64,000 bases of DNA from Ponticoccus alexandrii (GCF_016806125.1 NZ_CP047166.1:558001-622000); one strand, 5' to 3'. Positions 1 through 10,898 are shown, numbered from the stretch's first letter. A program made the numbers and translations. Notes: a model not told the origin generated them from the sequence alone.

Positions 1-89
1 CATGCCGCAACCGGATGGCAGAGGCAGGCCTTGCCCTGACCGCGCCCCTCCGGAGAGGTATGGTTCGGGCCACCAGAGCAGTTCGCCGC

Positions 90-1049
90 TCAGACGGCGC
101 GGACCGCTTCGTCGGGCGCTGGCAGGGGCATACCCCGGCGCAACAGGTCGAACGACCGCTCCAGCGTTTCGACCGGGCCAAGCAGGGCGTCCGAGTGATC
201 GACTGACAGCCATCCGTCGTAGCCTGCGACCCGCAGATGGTAGCAGAACCGGCGCCACCAGCCCGCATCGTGCCCGATTCCGGGGGCGACGTCGGTCCAG
301 GGCCGTGCCGGGATGTCGGTGCTGCACAGCGTGTCGAGGCAGGTGGTCACCGCCTGCGCCGTTGCATTGGTCAGGCTGTCGCGGGCATGGACGTGAAACA
401 GCGCCTCGCGCAGGTGGCCGACGATGGCGATCGGGTCGCCGCCCATCCAGAACTGCTGCGCGGGGTTGAGTGTTGCGCCCAGCGTCGGCCCAACCTCGTC
501 GCGCAGGCGCATCAGCCCCGGCACGTTGTAGATGCATTGGTGGCCATGCATTTCCAGCGCGATCCGGCTGACACCGTTTTCGCGCGCGAGGGCAGTGATG
601 CCCATCCAGAACGGCAGCAGCACGTCTTCCCATTGGTAGCGGAGGGTTTCGTAGACCTCTGGCGGCCATGGCGTGACGATCCAGCAGGGGGTCTGTTCCG
701 TGGGCGATCCGGCGGGCAGGCCGGACATGGTGCTGACGGTTCCGACCCCCAGCGCCCCGGCCAGCCGGATCGTGTCGGCAAGGCAGTCGCCCTGCGCGCG
801 GTCGACGGGATGCAGCGGGTTCCCGGGTACGTTCAGGGCGAGGAGGTCCAGCCCGCGGGTGTCGAACTCTGCCCGAAGCGCGCTGCGCGCCGCTGCGCTG
901 TGCAGCAGCGTGCCGAGGTCGCAATGCGGCGCCCCGGACCAGCCGCCGGTCGAAAGCTCGACCCCGTCAGCGCCAAGCCGCAGGGCCTGATCCAGCATTT
1001 CAGGCAGCGCGAGCGCCCCTAGACTGTCCGAGACAAACCCCAGTTTCAT
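90..1049 (-). CDS. Sugar phosphate isomerase/epimerase (xylose isomerase-like TIM barrel)
   Basis: A 319-residue protein of the xylose isomerase-like TIM barrel family (AP endonuclease 2 fold), cytoplasmic, with no signal peptide. Family hallmarks visible are the N-terminal MKLGFVSDSLG strand, a mid-protein ALEMHGHQ strand carrying a probable metal-binding Glu, FHVHARDS, and a late GWLSVDHSDA strand. I chose the ATG at 1049 because an AAGGAAG ribosome binding site lies just upstream; a longer reading to 1136 has no such support. It is divergent from the ABC sugar importer at 1254-6227 and probably isomerises or epimerises the imported sugar or its oxidised product. Substrate unknown. Family assignment is secure; specificity is not. 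Confidence 0.85.
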   Translation of the reverse strand: MKLGFVSDSLGALALPEMLDQALRLGADGVELSTGGWSGAPHCDLGTLLHSAAARSALRAEFDTRGLDLLALNVPGNPLHPVDRAQGDCLADTIRLAGALGVGTVSTMSGLPAGSPTEQTPCWIVTPWPPEVYETLRYQWEDVLLPFWMGITALARENGVSRIALEMHGHQCIYNVPGLMRLRDEVGPTLGATLNPAQQFWMGGDPIAIVGHLREALFHVHARDSLTNATAQAVTTCLDTLCSTDIPARPWTDVAPGIGHDAGWWRRFCYHLRVAGYDGWLSVDHSDALLGPVETLERSFDLLRRGMPLPAPDEAVRAV

Positions 1050-1253
1050 GTGGCGCTTCCTTCTTGCCTGCCCCGGCATAGCGTGAAGAAGTAAACCGCA
1101 GGTTTCCTCGGACCGGCCCCTTGGCGGATGGATCAATCGTCAATCACCTGAAGGGCGCGGGTGGTCATGACGGTTGACCCCCGGCCAAAGCTTTCCCACA
1201 CTCGCCCCAAGTCCGGCCGCTGGGACGGCACGACCAACCGGGAGGAGATACCA
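1050..1253. promoter_or_regulatory. Divergent promoter region with two short dyads
   Basis: This 204-bp gap separates the divergent isomerase and the sugar-binding protein gene, so it must hold both promoters. Two perfect short dyads are visible: AAACC-3-GGTTT at 1093-1105 and GGTCA-7-TGACC at 1163-1179. Either could be an operator for a sugar-responsive regulator, but no regulator gene is present nearby in the window and short dyads arise by chance. The ribosome binding site GGAGGAG at 1241-1247 serves the downstream gene. Confidence 0.35.
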
Positions 1254-2531
1254 ATGACTTTCATGCGCGCGGGCGTGGCCGCGTCGGTTTCGACGCTTGC
1301 CCTTCTGTCCGCCACGTCCGTATGGGCCGTGGACATCGACTTGATGATCTCGGACGTGGACGGCAAGGCGGCCATCATTCAGGACTTCGCCGACCGCTTT
1401 CAGGAGCAGAACCCCGACATCACGATCACGCTGAACGCGGTGGGCTACAACGTCATCCGCGAACAGCTTCCGATCCAGCTGGAGGCCGGGACCGGCCCGG
1501 ACCTGTCCTTCGTCACCGACCTGGGCGGCTTGCAGCCCTATTACTTCGATCTTACGCCGCACGTCGATGCCGAAGCATGGGAAGAGGCCTATGGCGCTGT
1601 CCTGCCATGGTATCGCGCGGGGACAGAGGGTGGCATCTACGGCTTCCACACCGAGATGACGGTCACGGGACCCTATGTGAACCTGACGATGTTCGAAGAG
1701 GCGGGCGTCGATCTGCCGGAACCCGGCGCGACCTGGGAGGACTGGGCCGAGGCGACACAGGCGGTGATGGACGCGACCGGCAGTTATGCCGGGATGGTCA
1801 TGGACCGCTCGGGCCACCGCATGGCCGGCCCCGCCATGTCCTACGGTGCGGCCTATTACGACGATCAGGGGCACCTCGTGGTCGACGAGGGGTTCCGCAC
1901 CTTCTCTCAGATGATGCTCGACTGGCACGAAAGCGGGCTGATGCCGCCCGACATCTGGCCCGCTGCCTCGGGCGCGAAGTACACCAATGGCAACGAGCTC
2001 TTCTTCAACCAAGAGGTGCCCTTCTACATGTCCGGCTCGTGGAACACCGCGAACGTGCATGACAACGTGGGCGACGCCTTCGACTGGGCCGTGGTCCCGG
2101 TGCCCTGCGGCCCCGAGGGCTGCGGCGTGATGCCGGGCGGGCAGGGCTTTGTCGCCTTCAAGTCGGGCGATGCGGCGCAGGAAGAGGCGGCGGCGCAGTT
2201 CGTGGCATGGATGGCCGAAGAGGAACAGGCGCGCGAGTGGTACACCCGCACCTTCGCCATTCCCGCTCATGCCGGACTTCAGGCCGAGGGGCTGGACTAC
2301 CAGTCGGCAGGCGCCTCCGAGGCCGTGGCCAAGGCACTGGCGACCTTTACCGAGATGGCCTCTGCCGCCGCCGAACAGACGCCGCAGGCCTATGACCTGC
2401 AGGGCGACAAATTCGGCTTCGTCATGTACAACGCCACGGTCCAGTACCTCTCTGCCGCGATGAACGGAGAGCTGACGCTGGACGAGGCGATGGACAAGAT
2501 CGGCGAAGAGCTGGAAACCAACGCGCGCTGA
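1254..2531 (+). CDS. ABC transporter sugar-binding protein
   Basis: A 425-residue extracellular solute-binding protein of family 1 (MalE/UgpB-like). Residues 1 to about 25 form a signal peptide ending ATSVWA, so the mature protein starts near VDIDLMISD and is periplasmic. Internal features typical of the family include GTGPDLSFVTD near residue 80 and the C-terminal lobe segment with MPGGQGFVAFK. The start is the ATG at 1254, 7 nt behind GGAGGAG; an upstream in-frame start at 1161 would put about 30 charged residues before the signal peptide. It is the first gene of the importer operon and delivers substrate to the permeases at 2589 and 4081. Ligand not predictable from sequence. Confidence 0.9.
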   Translation: MTFMRAGVAASVSTLALLSATSVWAVDIDLMISDVDGKAAIIQDFADRFQEQNPDITITLNAVGYNVIREQLPIQLEAGTGPDLSFVTDLGGLQPYYFDLTPHVDAEAWEEAYGAVLPWYRAGTEGGIYGFHTEMTVTGPYVNLTMFEEAGVDLPEPGATWEDWAEATQAVMDATGSYAGMVMDRSGHRMAGPAMSYGAAYYDDQGHLVVDEGFRTFSQMMLDWHESGLMPPDIWPAASGAKYTNGNELFFNQEVPFYMSGSWNTANVHDNVGDAFDWAVVPVPCGPEGCGVMPGGQGFVAFKSGDAAQEEAAAQFVAWMAEEEQAREWYTRTFAIPAHAGLQAEGLDYQSAGASEAVAKALATFTEMASAAAEQTPQAYDLQGDKFGFVMYNATVQYLSAAMNGELTLDEAMDKIGEELETNAR

Positions 2532-2588
2532 GGCGCTTGACGCGGCGGGCCGGTTCCTCCGGCCCGCACGCGCAGGGGGAGGATCGCC

Positions 2589-4004
2589 TTGGCGGGTCTG
2601 ATGATGGCGCTTCTCGGGCTGGCCTGGGTCATCGGCGGGTCGCTGTGGTTGCTTGCGCGCCGCCGCTACGCGCTGCGGCAGGCGCCGCAATTCGCCATGG
2701 ACCTGCTGGGCGTCCCGGTGGACCTCGCGCAGCGGGTCTTTGGCCGGGGCGGCGTGCCCTACGCGCTGCTGCTGCCGAACCTGCTGATCTTTGGCTTCTT
2801 CACCTTCCTGCCGATGCTGCTGAACATCTACGTCTCGATGACCGGGGGCTCTTCGATCGCGCTCTTCGACCGGCCCTTCGTCGGCCTGCAGAAATTCGCG
2901 GAGCTCTTCGATTGCGAAAGCCTGCTGATCCCCAAGACCTGCACGAATGCGGGCTACAACTTCTGGACGGGGATGTGGAACACGCTGCTCTTCGTGCTGG
3001 TGCAGGTGCCGGTCATGGTCGCGGCGGCCATGGTCACGGCGCTGGTGGTGAACCGTGACATCAAGGGGCGCGGCTTCTGGCGGGCCATGTTCTTCTACCC
3101 GGTGATGCTGTCGCCGGTGGTGATCGCCAACATCTGGAACTGGGTCCTGCACCGCAAGGGCGCGCTGAACGCGGTGGTGGGCGAGGCGCAGGGCGGCTTG
3201 ACGGCGCTGGCGGGCATGGCCGGGTTCGACATCGTGATGACGGTGCTCTTGGGCATCGTGCTGATGGTCGTGACCGAACGCGCCCTGCGCGCAGGCGAGG
3301 GGCCGTCGCTGGCCTGGAGGGCGGTCTTTGGCGGGCTCTTCGTGCTGCTGGCGGCATGGGCGCAGCCGCTGAGCCTGCTCGGCCTGCCGGGTTCGACGCT
3401 GGCCGGTGCGGTGCTGGCAGCCGGGCTGCTCTGGTGCGTGGCCAATGACCGCGCCGCCCGCGCGGCGCTGACGCTGGCGGCGGTGCTGGCGGCGGCCATG
3501 CTTCTGGCGATCCAGTTCGACGCGGTCTTCGACTTCGGCCGCTACCGCCCGACCAACTGGCTGGTGACCCCCAACACCGGCTGGCCGTTCTTCTGGCTGG
3601 TCTTCGTCTTCTGCTGGTCGCACATGGGCTTCTACATGCTGATCCTGCTGGCCGGGCTGCAGGCCATCCCCCGCGACCTCTACGAGGCCGCCCGCATGGA
3701 CGCCACGACACCGTGGCGCGCCTTCTGGCGGATCACCCTGCCGCTGGTCATGCCGACGCTGACCGTGGTGATCGTGCTCAGCCTGATCCGCAGCTTCCAG
3801 ATCTTCGACGAGGTCTACCTGCTGACCGGCGGCGGCCCGGGGCGCGAGACCTTCATGGTGGTGCAGAACATCTACGAGGTGGCCTTTTCCTCGAACAACC
3901 CCGACTACGGTCAGGCGGCGGCGGGCTCGATCCTCATGGCGCTGGTGATCGCCGTCTTCACCTTCGTCCAGTTGTGGCTGACCAGAAGGCAATCGGAGCT
4001 ATGA
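2589..4004 (+). CDS. Sugar ABC transporter permease, MalF type, with extra membrane insert
   Basis: A 471-residue inner-membrane permease. The EAA loop that contacts the ATPase is at LYEAARMDATTPWRAFWR, about residues 365-382. MalF-type sugar permeases of this class are usually about 290-320 residues. This one has an N-terminal extension with a membrane segment and roughly 110 extra hydrophobic residues (about positions 205-315, several predicted membrane spans) before the conserved C-terminal half. The start is a TTG at 2589, set well behind GGGGGAGGA; an ATG 12 nt downstream is too far from that site. It pairs with the permease at 4081. Confidence 0.85.
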   Translation: MAGLMMALLGLAWVIGGSLWLLARRRYALRQAPQFAMDLLGVPVDLAQRVFGRGGVPYALLLPNLLIFGFFTFLPMLLNIYVSMTGGSSIALFDRPFVGLQKFAELFDCESLLIPKTCTNAGYNFWTGMWNTLLFVLVQVPVMVAAAMVTALVVNRDIKGRGFWRAMFFYPVMLSPVVIANIWNWVLHRKGALNAVVGEAQGGLTALAGMAGFDIVMTVLLGIVLMVVTERALRAGEGPSLAWRAVFGGLFVLLAAWAQPLSLLGLPGSTLAGAVLAAGLLWCVANDRAARAALTLAAVLAAAMLLAIQFDAVFDFGRYRPTNWLVTPNTGWPFFWLVFVFCWSHMGFYMLILLAGLQAIPRDLYEAARMDATTPWRAFWRITLPLVMPTLTVVIVLSLIRSFQIFDEVYLLTGGGPGRETFMVVQNIYEVAFSSNNPDYGQAAAGSILMALVIAVFTFVQLWLTRRQSEL

Positions 4005-4019
4005 TGGCAGGACGCGCAA

Positions 4020-4063
4020 AAGGCGCTTCGAAGCGCCTTGCGAAAGGCCATTCGAATGGCCTT
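4020..4063 (+). repeat. Two adjacent palindromes between the permease genes
   Basis: Two perfect 20-nt palindromes lie side by side in the 76-bp gap: AAGGCGCTTCGAAGCGCCTT at 4020-4039 and AAGGCCATTCGAATGGCCTT at 4044-4063, separated by GCGA. Both share the AAGG...TTCGAA...CCTT frame and would fold as short stems with UUCG-type loops in mRNA. The first begins 15 nt after the stop of the upstream permease. The gap is also open in one frame (26 codons, 4004-4084), whose start and stop overlap the neighbouring stop and start codons. Whether this is a mobile repeat, an mRNA processing element or a coding linker is open. Confidence 0.7.
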
Positions 4064-4080
4064 ACACCGGAGCGCCGGGC

Positions 4081-5153
4081 ATGAGCGTCGCGCGTTTCCT
4101 CACCCGGACGGCGGGCAACCGCGAGACCGCGCAGCGCTTCGGCCTGCAGGATGTGCTCGCCTACGGCTACCTCGTCCTCGGCGTGCTGATGATCCTCGTG
4201 CCGGTGCTCTGGACGCTCTTCTCGTCGGTCAAGTCCGAGACCGCCGTCGACAGCTTCGACACCCGCCTCTTGCCGCTGGCACAGGTCACCGCAGAGATTG
4301 AAGGCGAGGGCAAGAAGCCGCTCTGGGTGCTGGCCGAGGACGGGGAGGAGCGTCTGGTCTTCAAGGCCGGACCGACGCGCAAGATAACCGAGGTCTCGCC
4401 GCTCGACGATCCCGACACGGTGCTCGAAGTCCCGCGCGAGCAGCTCAGCCCGCACGAGGAGCTGCGGATCGCGACCGAGAACTACCTCGACCCGATCCTG
4501 AAGCGGAACGGCCAGACCACCTTCGACTTCTTCACCTACCTCTGGAATTCGGTCTTCGTCACTGTCGCCGCCACGCTGATCACCCTGTTGATCAACGCCA
4601 TGGCGGCCTTCGCCCTGTCGAAATACCGCTTTCGCGGGCGGCTGACCTTCACCATCCTCATCGTCGCGACGCTGCTGATCCCGCCCTCGATCATCCTCGT
4701 CTCGCTCTTCTTCGTAGTCTGGTCCTTCGGCATCTTCGGCAGCCTCTGGGGCGTCATCATCCCCGCCGCCGCCACGCCCACCGGCGTCTTCCTGCTGCGC
4801 CAGTACATGTTGACCATACCCGACGAACTGCTGGAGGCGGCGCGCATGGATGCCGCCAGCGAATGGCTGATCTTCTGGCGCATCGTCATGCCGCTTTCGC
4901 TGCCCGCGCTTTCGGTGCTGGCGATCCTCAGCGTCATCTGGCGCTGGAACGACTTCCTCTGGCCGCTGATCGTGCTGATCTCGGACCCCACGAAACACAC
5001 GCTGCAACTGGGGCTCACCCAGTTCGCCGGAGAGTTCAACTCCGACTTCCACTACATCCTCGCGATGACCGTGGTGACGCTGATCCCGATCACCCTCGTC
5101 TTCGTCTGGCTCCAGCGCTTCATCACCACCGGGATCGCGACGACTGGACTGAA

Positions 5154-5157
<4 letters not shown>
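4081..5157 (+). CDS. Sugar ABC transporter permease, MalG type
   Basis: A 358-residue inner-membrane permease with about six membrane spans. The EAA loop is LLEAARMDAASEWLIFWR, near residues 248-265. Between the first membrane span (about residues 30-50) and the next (about 155) sits a soluble, charged loop of about 95 residues that should face the periplasm. MalG-type proteins are normally about 280 residues, so this loop is an addition, possibly for docking the binding protein. The gene ends in an ATGA overlap with the ATPase gene, indicating translational coupling. It forms the channel with the 471-residue permease upstream. Confidence 0.88.
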
Positions 5158-6223
<1,066 letters not shown>

Positions 6224-6227
<4 letters not shown>

Positions 6228-7240
6228 AATGCGCCCTGATCGGGCTGGGCATGGTCTCGAAGACCTATGCCGATGCCATAGAGAACAGCGAAAGCGTCGA
6301 CCTGTCGCTGGTCCACGCCCGCTCTTCCGACAGCCGCCGCGCCTTCCTTGATGCCTTCCCCGGCCTCGGCGCGAAAGAGGCTGCAAGCGTCGAGGAGATC
6401 GCCGCCTCGGACGTGGATTTCGTCATCGTGACCACGCCGCCCAACGCGCGGGAGGCCATCGTCCGCAAACTGGTCGCGGCGGGCAAGCCGATCCTCATGG
6501 AAAAGCCCGTCGAGCGCACGCTCGAGGCCGCGACCGGGCTGGTGACGCTGTGCGAGGAGGGCGGCGTGCCGCTGGGCATCGTGCTGCAACACCGCGCGCG
6601 GCCCGTGGTGGCCGACCTGCGCGCGCGGCTCGACGCGCTTGGGCCGCTGCACATGGTCGAGGTCAATATCCCGTGGTGGCGTCCGCAGGCCTATTACAAC
6701 GAGCCGGGCCGGGGCACCTACGAGAGGGACGGCGGCGGCGTCATGATCTCGCAGGCGATCCACACCATGGACCTGATGCTCTCGCTGACCGGGCCAGTGG
6801 CAGAGGTCAACGCCATGACCGCCACCACCGCGCAGCACAGCATGGAGTCCGAGGATTTCGTCACCGCCGGGCTGCGCTTTGCGGGTGGCGCCCTGGGCAG
6901 CCTCTTTGCCACCACCGCCAGCTTCCCGGGGCGGGGCGAGACGATCACCCTGCATTGCGCGAAGGGCTCTGCCCGGCTCGAAGCGGGGATGCTGGAAATG
7001 CACCGCCATGACGGTACCAGTGAGATGGTCGGGCAGGCGGTGACCTCGGGCGCGGGGGCGGACCCCATGGCCTTTACCAGCGACTGGCACCGCTGGGTGA
7101 TCGAGGATTTCGCCGCCGCGCTGGCCGAGGGTCGCCCGCCGATGGTGCCGGGCCGCGCGGCGCTGGAGGTGCACCGCCTGATCGCCGCATTGGAGCGGGC
7201 GGGCGCCGAGGGGCGCACCGTCACAGTGGACGAGGTCTGA
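6224..7240 (+). CDS. Gfo/Idh/MocA family oxidoreductase (first of three)
   Basis: A 338-residue NAD(P)-dependent dehydrogenase. The N-terminal Rossmann motif is read as CALIGLGMVSKTYADA, and the family EKP motif is LMEKPVERT, near residue 90. The C-terminal half is the alpha/beta substrate domain with the usual GGGVMISQAIHTMDLM catalytic helix. It starts in an ATGA overlap with the ATPase gene. Members oxidise or reduce sugars, inositols or their derivatives; three different ones in a row suggest a multi-step route such as oxidation, rearrangement and reduction of the imported sugar. Confidence 0.88.
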
Positions 7241-7243
7241 ACC

Positions 7244-8248
7244 ATGGCACTGAAGCTGGGTATCCTCGGGATCGACCACGGCCATATCTTCGGGATGCTG
7301 GCGGGGATGATGGCCGAAGGCGCGACCTGCGCGAAGTACTGGACCGATGGCCCCGCCGTCACCGAAGAGAAGTTCAACGCGACCCACCCCGAGGTGATCA
7401 AGGTCGCGGACCGCCGCGCGGTGCTGGAGTCGGACGTTGACATGATCCTGATTTCCGCCGTGCCGGAAGACCGCGCGACGCTGGCGATAGAGGCGATGGA
7501 GGCGGGCAAGAACGTCATGGTCGACAAGCCCGGCTGCACCACGCTCGAACAATTGCAGGCGATCCGCGACTGCGTCGCGCGGACCGGGCGGATCTGGTCG
7601 GTCAACTTCTCGGAACGCTTTCAGGTGCGCGCGGCGGCCCGGGCCTCGGAGCTGGTGGCGCAAGGCGCGGTGGGCCGTGTGGTGCAGGTGGTCACGCTGG
7701 CGCCGCACAAGCAGAACCTGAAGACGCGGCCCGACTGGTACTTTCAGCGCGCGCGCTACGGCGGCATCCTCTGCGACATCGGCTCTCACCAGATCGACCA
7801 GGTGCTGCATTACACCGGCTCGACCGAGGCGACGGTGGCCCATGCGCTGGTCGAGAACACCACCCATCCCGAGCACCCCGGCTTTCAGGACTTCGGCGAA
7901 GCGACGTTGGTGGGCAACCGGGGCCACGGCTACGTGCGGCTGGACTGGTTCACACCCGACGGGCTGCCGACATGGGGCGACGGGCGGCTCTTCATCCTCG
8001 GGACCGAGGGCAGCATCGAGTGCCGCAAGTACACAGAGATCGGGCAGGATCACCGGACCGACAACCTGTACCTCGTGAACGGGACCGAGAACGCTTTTAT
8101 CGACTGCCGCGACGTGGCGCTGCCCTACTTCGCGCGGCTCACGGCGGATGTGCAGGACCGGACAGAGACGGCGGGCACGCAGGCGCATACCTTCCTGACG
8201 ATGGAACTGGCGATCCGCGCCCAGATGAAGGCCGAGGGTCATGCATAG
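7244..8248 (+). CDS. Gfo/Idh/MocA family oxidoreductase (second of three)
   Basis: A 334-residue oxidoreductase. The N-terminus KLGILGIDHGHIFGM replaces the usual GxGxxG Rossmann glycines with GIDHGH, a subgroup pattern. The EKP-equivalent is MVDKPGCTT near residue 90, and the catalytic-helix region reads GGILCDIGSHQIDQVLHYT. The gene starts 3 nt after the previous stop and overlaps the next by 8 nt. It belongs to the same operon. The altered nucleotide-binding loop means the cofactor is less certain than for the other two. Confidence 0.83.
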   Translation: MALKLGILGIDHGHIFGMLAGMMAEGATCAKYWTDGPAVTEEKFNATHPEVIKVADRRAVLESDVDMILISAVPEDRATLAIEAMEAGKNVMVDKPGCTTLEQLQAIRDCVARTGRIWSVNFSERFQVRAAARASELVAQGAVGRVVQVVTLAPHKQNLKTRPDWYFQRARYGGILCDIGSHQIDQVLHYTGSTEATVAHALVENTTHPEHPGFQDFGEATLVGNRGHGYVRLDWFTPDGLPTWGDGRLFILGTEGSIECRKYTEIGQDHRTDNLYLVNGTENAFIDCRDVALPYFARLTADVQDRTETAGTQAHTFLTMELAIRAQMKAEGHA

Positions 8249-9287
8249 GGTTGCCATCGTCGGCGCCGGGATCGGGCGCGAACACCTTGCCGCCTACCGC
8301 GCCCTGCCCGGGCGGTTCGAGGTCGTGGCAATCTGCGACCGGGACACGGCCCGCGCCGACGGCATCGCAGAGGGCATCCCGGTGACGGGGGACATGGCCA
8401 GCGTGTTGGCGGACCCCGGCGTCGACCTGATCGACATCTGCCTGCCGCCGCACCTGCATTTCGAGGCCGTCATGGCGGCGCTCGACGCGGGTAAGGCGGT
8501 GGTCTGCGAGAAGCCGCTGGTGGCCTCGCTGGCCGAAGCCGATGCCCTGCTGGACAGGCTCGACCAGACCGGCGGCAGGCTGTTCCCGGTGTTCCAGTAC
8601 CGCTACGGGGTGGGCACCGCGCAGTTGCGGGCACTGATCGAGGCGGGTCTGGCCGGGCCGCCCTTCGCCGGCACGATAGAGACCCACTGGAACCGCGACG
8701 CCGCCTATTACGCGGTGGACTGGCGCGGCACATGGGCCGGAGAGCGCGGCGGCTGCATCCTTGGCCACGCCATCCACATCCACGACTTCCTGCCCGCCTT
8801 TCTTGGCCCCGTCGCCCGCGTCCATGCGGAACTGGCGACGCGCGTGAACGACATCGAGGTCGAGGACTGCGCCGCGCTGGCGATCCGCATGGAAAGCGGC
8901 GCGGTGCTGACCTCTTCGGTCACGCTGGGCGCGGCCACGGACACGACGCGGATGCGGCTGATGTTCCGGGGCTTCACCGCGGAAAGCGGAACGGCGCCCT
9001 ATGCCCCCGCCGCGAGCGCCTGGACCTTCACCGCCCGCGCGCCAGTGACGCAGGCCGAGGTGGACGCTGTCCTTGGCACAGTCGCGGAAGCCCGGAGCGG
9101 TTTTGCCGGCTTCTTCGCCGCTGTGGCAGATGCGCTGGACGGCAGACCGGGCGCCGAGGTCACGCCGCTGGACGGTCGCAGGTCCATCGAATTCGTGACG
9201 GCGGTCTACGCCTCGGCCCGCTCTGGCCAGCCCGTGTCACTGCCGCTTTCCCACGACCACCCGCTGAGCGGCGGGTGGCTGCCCTGA
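8241..9287 (+). CDS. Gfo/Idh/MocA family oxidoreductase (third of three)
   Basis: A 348-residue NAD(P)-dependent dehydrogenase. It has a canonical Rossmann start (VAIVGAGIGREHLAAYRAL), an EKP motif in VVCEKPLVAS near residue 92 and a substrate-domain helix at GGCILGHAIHIHDFLPAF. It overlaps the preceding gene by 8 nt and is the last gene of the operon, which then meets a minus-strand chemotaxis gene. The substrate is unknown, but its position commits it to the same pathway as the importer. Confidence 0.87.
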   Translation: MHRVAIVGAGIGREHLAAYRALPGRFEVVAICDRDTARADGIAEGIPVTGDMASVLADPGVDLIDICLPPHLHFEAVMAALDAGKAVVCEKPLVASLAEADALLDRLDQTGGRLFPVFQYRYGVGTAQLRALIEAGLAGPPFAGTIETHWNRDAAYYAVDWRGTWAGERGGCILGHAIHIHDFLPAFLGPVARVHAELATRVNDIEVEDCAALAIRMESGAVLTSSVTLGAATDTTRMRLMFRGFTAESGTAPYAPAASAWTFTARAPVTQAEVDAVLGTVAEARSGFAGFFAAVADALDGRPGAEVTPLDGRRSIEFVTAVYASARSGQPVSLPLSHDHPLSGGWLP

Positions 9288-9304
9288 CCGCGCGGCTGGC
9301 GGCA

Positions 9305-9384
9305 CCGCGACCGCAGCCTCTGAGCCTACCGCCGCCAGCACTACCAATTTCCGCGCGGCGCTGAATGCTGCCACCTGAACCGAT
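9305..9384 (-). repeat. Degenerate copy of the 3' end of the adjacent chemotaxis gene
   Basis: Just beyond the stop of the minus-strand transducer, this stretch resembles the gene's own last coding segment. Both contain TTTCCGCGCGGCGCTGA (9349-9365 and 9450-9466 regions, plus strand) followed by GCTGCC-CCTGA. Read on the minus strand, the copy gives QVAAFSAARKLVV, matching [15 protein letters not shown] in the real C-terminus. It looks like a short tandem duplication of the tail, left outside the frame. Confidence 0.45.
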
Positions 9385-9398
9385 GCCGGCCGCGCCCC

Positions 9399-10898
9399 TC
9401 AGGCGATCTTTGCCGCTGCTTCTCCGCCGTCCTCCGCAATCGGTGCCGGTTTCCGCGCGGCGCTGACCATCGCTGCCGCCTGACCGCCCGCAGGGACCTT
9501 GAGCGTGGCCAGCTGCGTCATGAGGCCGTGGGCCTCTTGCTTCATGCGGTCGGTTGCGGCGGTCGTCTCTTCGACCATGGCGGCGTTCTGCTGAGTGACG
9601 ATGTCCATCTGCGTGATGGCGGAATTCACCTCGGAGAGCGCGGTGGATTGTTCGTGGCTGGCCGCCGCGATCTCTGTCGAGAGGTCGGCGACCTGATCGA
9701 AATTCGACACGATGGCGCGCAGCGTCTCGGCGGCATGATGGATCAGGTCGACACCGCTGGAGACCTCGCCGGAGCTGGCGTTGACCAGTTCCTTGATCTG
9801 GCGCGCGGCGTCCGAGGCATTGCCCGCAAGCTGGCGCACCTCTTCAGCGACCACGGCGAAGCCGCGCCCGGCGGTTCCGGCCCGCGCCGCCTCGACACCC
9901 GCGTTCAGCGCCAGCAGGTTTGTCTGGAAGGCGATGTCGTCGATCATGCCGATGATCTGCGTGATTTTCTGAGACGAGGTCTGGATGCGGCCCATGGCAT
10001 CCGAGGCCTCTGCCACCGTGCCGGCCCCGGCCTCGGCGGTGCGCGCCGCGTCAGAGGCCACGTCCCGCGCCCGCCCGGTATTGACCGAGGACTGTTCGAC
10101 ATTCTTGGTCAGCTCCTGCACTGCGGCGGCGGTTTCCTCCAGCGAAGCGGCCTGACTGGCGGTGCGGCTGGACAGGTTGTCGGTGGCACCGCCGACTTCC
10201 GCGATGATGCCCAGCAGCTGTTCCATGGTTCCGGTGACCGTGGCCAGCAGTGCCCCCAGCTTCCCGGTCGCGTCGTTCAGCTTGCGGCGCACCGGCTCGA
10301 ACGAGGCAGGAAAGTCGCTGTCTCCGGGGGCGGGAATGACATGCGTCAGGTCGCCCTCCGCAAGCCGGTCGATGGCGCGGTTGATATGGGCAAAGGCGCA
10401 GGTCTGCTCTTCTGCCTGCACGCGGAAGGTCGTATCGACAACTCGTTCGATATCCATCGAGAAGGCCCGGTTCAGCGTGCAGACCTGATCGCGCACGCGG
10501 TCCAGATCGGAGGGCAGAAACCCGCGACGGCTTTTCTTGAGGAAGAGGGTGCTGAGGTCGGAGGCTGCCAGAGAATAAGCCGACATATAAGCCTCGATCG
10601 GCAGGTCAATGCGGGCGTGGACACGACCGATCCGCTCTACCGAGGCTAGATATTCTTCGTCGAAACTGGCGGTCAGAATGCGCTTCCAATGCGCCTTCTG
10701 CGCGCTGCGGGCGACGTCCATCCGCTCCGGGCTGTCGAAGAAGGCGGCGAGTTCCGGCACCGCCGTGGCCCGCTTGTAAAAGGCGTCGAGAACCCCGTCG
10801 AGTTCGGGGATGAGGATGGCGCCGGCTTGTATGAGAAGCTCTGTATTGGCGCCGTCCAGTTGATAGCTGTGCAGTTTCTTGCTGAGTTCGTCCAACAT
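9399..10898 (-). CDS. Globin-coupled methyl-accepting chemotaxis transducer
   Basis: A 499-residue soluble transducer. Residues 1 to about 155 are a protoglobin domain; His94 in [11 protein letters not shown] matches the proximal haem ligand position of globin-coupled sensors. Residues about 165-215 form a linker, then a methyl-accepting signalling domain with the CheA/CheW contact tip [21 protein letters not shown] near residues 315-337. No membrane segment is present, so it acts in the cytoplasm, probably sensing O2 or redox gases. The start is the ATG at 10898; upstream in-frame codons to 11081 encode a low-complexity Ser/Arg/Pro stretch unlike the family. It stands alone, with no che genes nearby. 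Confidence 0.88.
   Translation of the reverse strand: MLDELSKKLHSYQLDGANTELLIQAGAILIPELDGVLDAFYKRATAVPELAAFFDSPERMDVARSAQKAHWKRILTASFDEEYLASVERIGRVHARIDLPIEAYMSAYSLAASDLSTLFLKKSRRGFLPSDLDRVRDQVCTLNRAFSMDIERVVDTTFRVQAEEQTCAFAHINRAIDRLAEGDLTHVIPAPGDSDFPASFEPVRRKLNDATGKLGALLATVTGTMEQLLGIIAEVGGATDNLSSRTASQAASLEETAAAVQELTKNVEQSSVNTGRARDVASDAARTAEAGAGTVAEASDAMGRIQTSSQKITQIIGMIDDIAFQTNLLALNAGVEAARAGTAGRGFAVVAEEVRQLAGNASDAARQIKELVNASSGEVSSGVDLIHHAAETLRAIVSNFDQVADLSTEIAAASHEQSTALSEVNSAITQMDIVTQQNAAMVEETTAATDRMKQEAHGLMTQLATLKVPAGGQAAAMVSAARKPAPIAEDGGEAAAKIA

Noticed and set aside
1140-3992. A 950-residue open frame on the minus strand opposite the sugar-importer genes
   Set aside because: It is a shadow of high-GC coding sequence: low-complexity His/Arg/Gln/Gly composition, no family pattern, and it lies wholly opposite well-identified genes.
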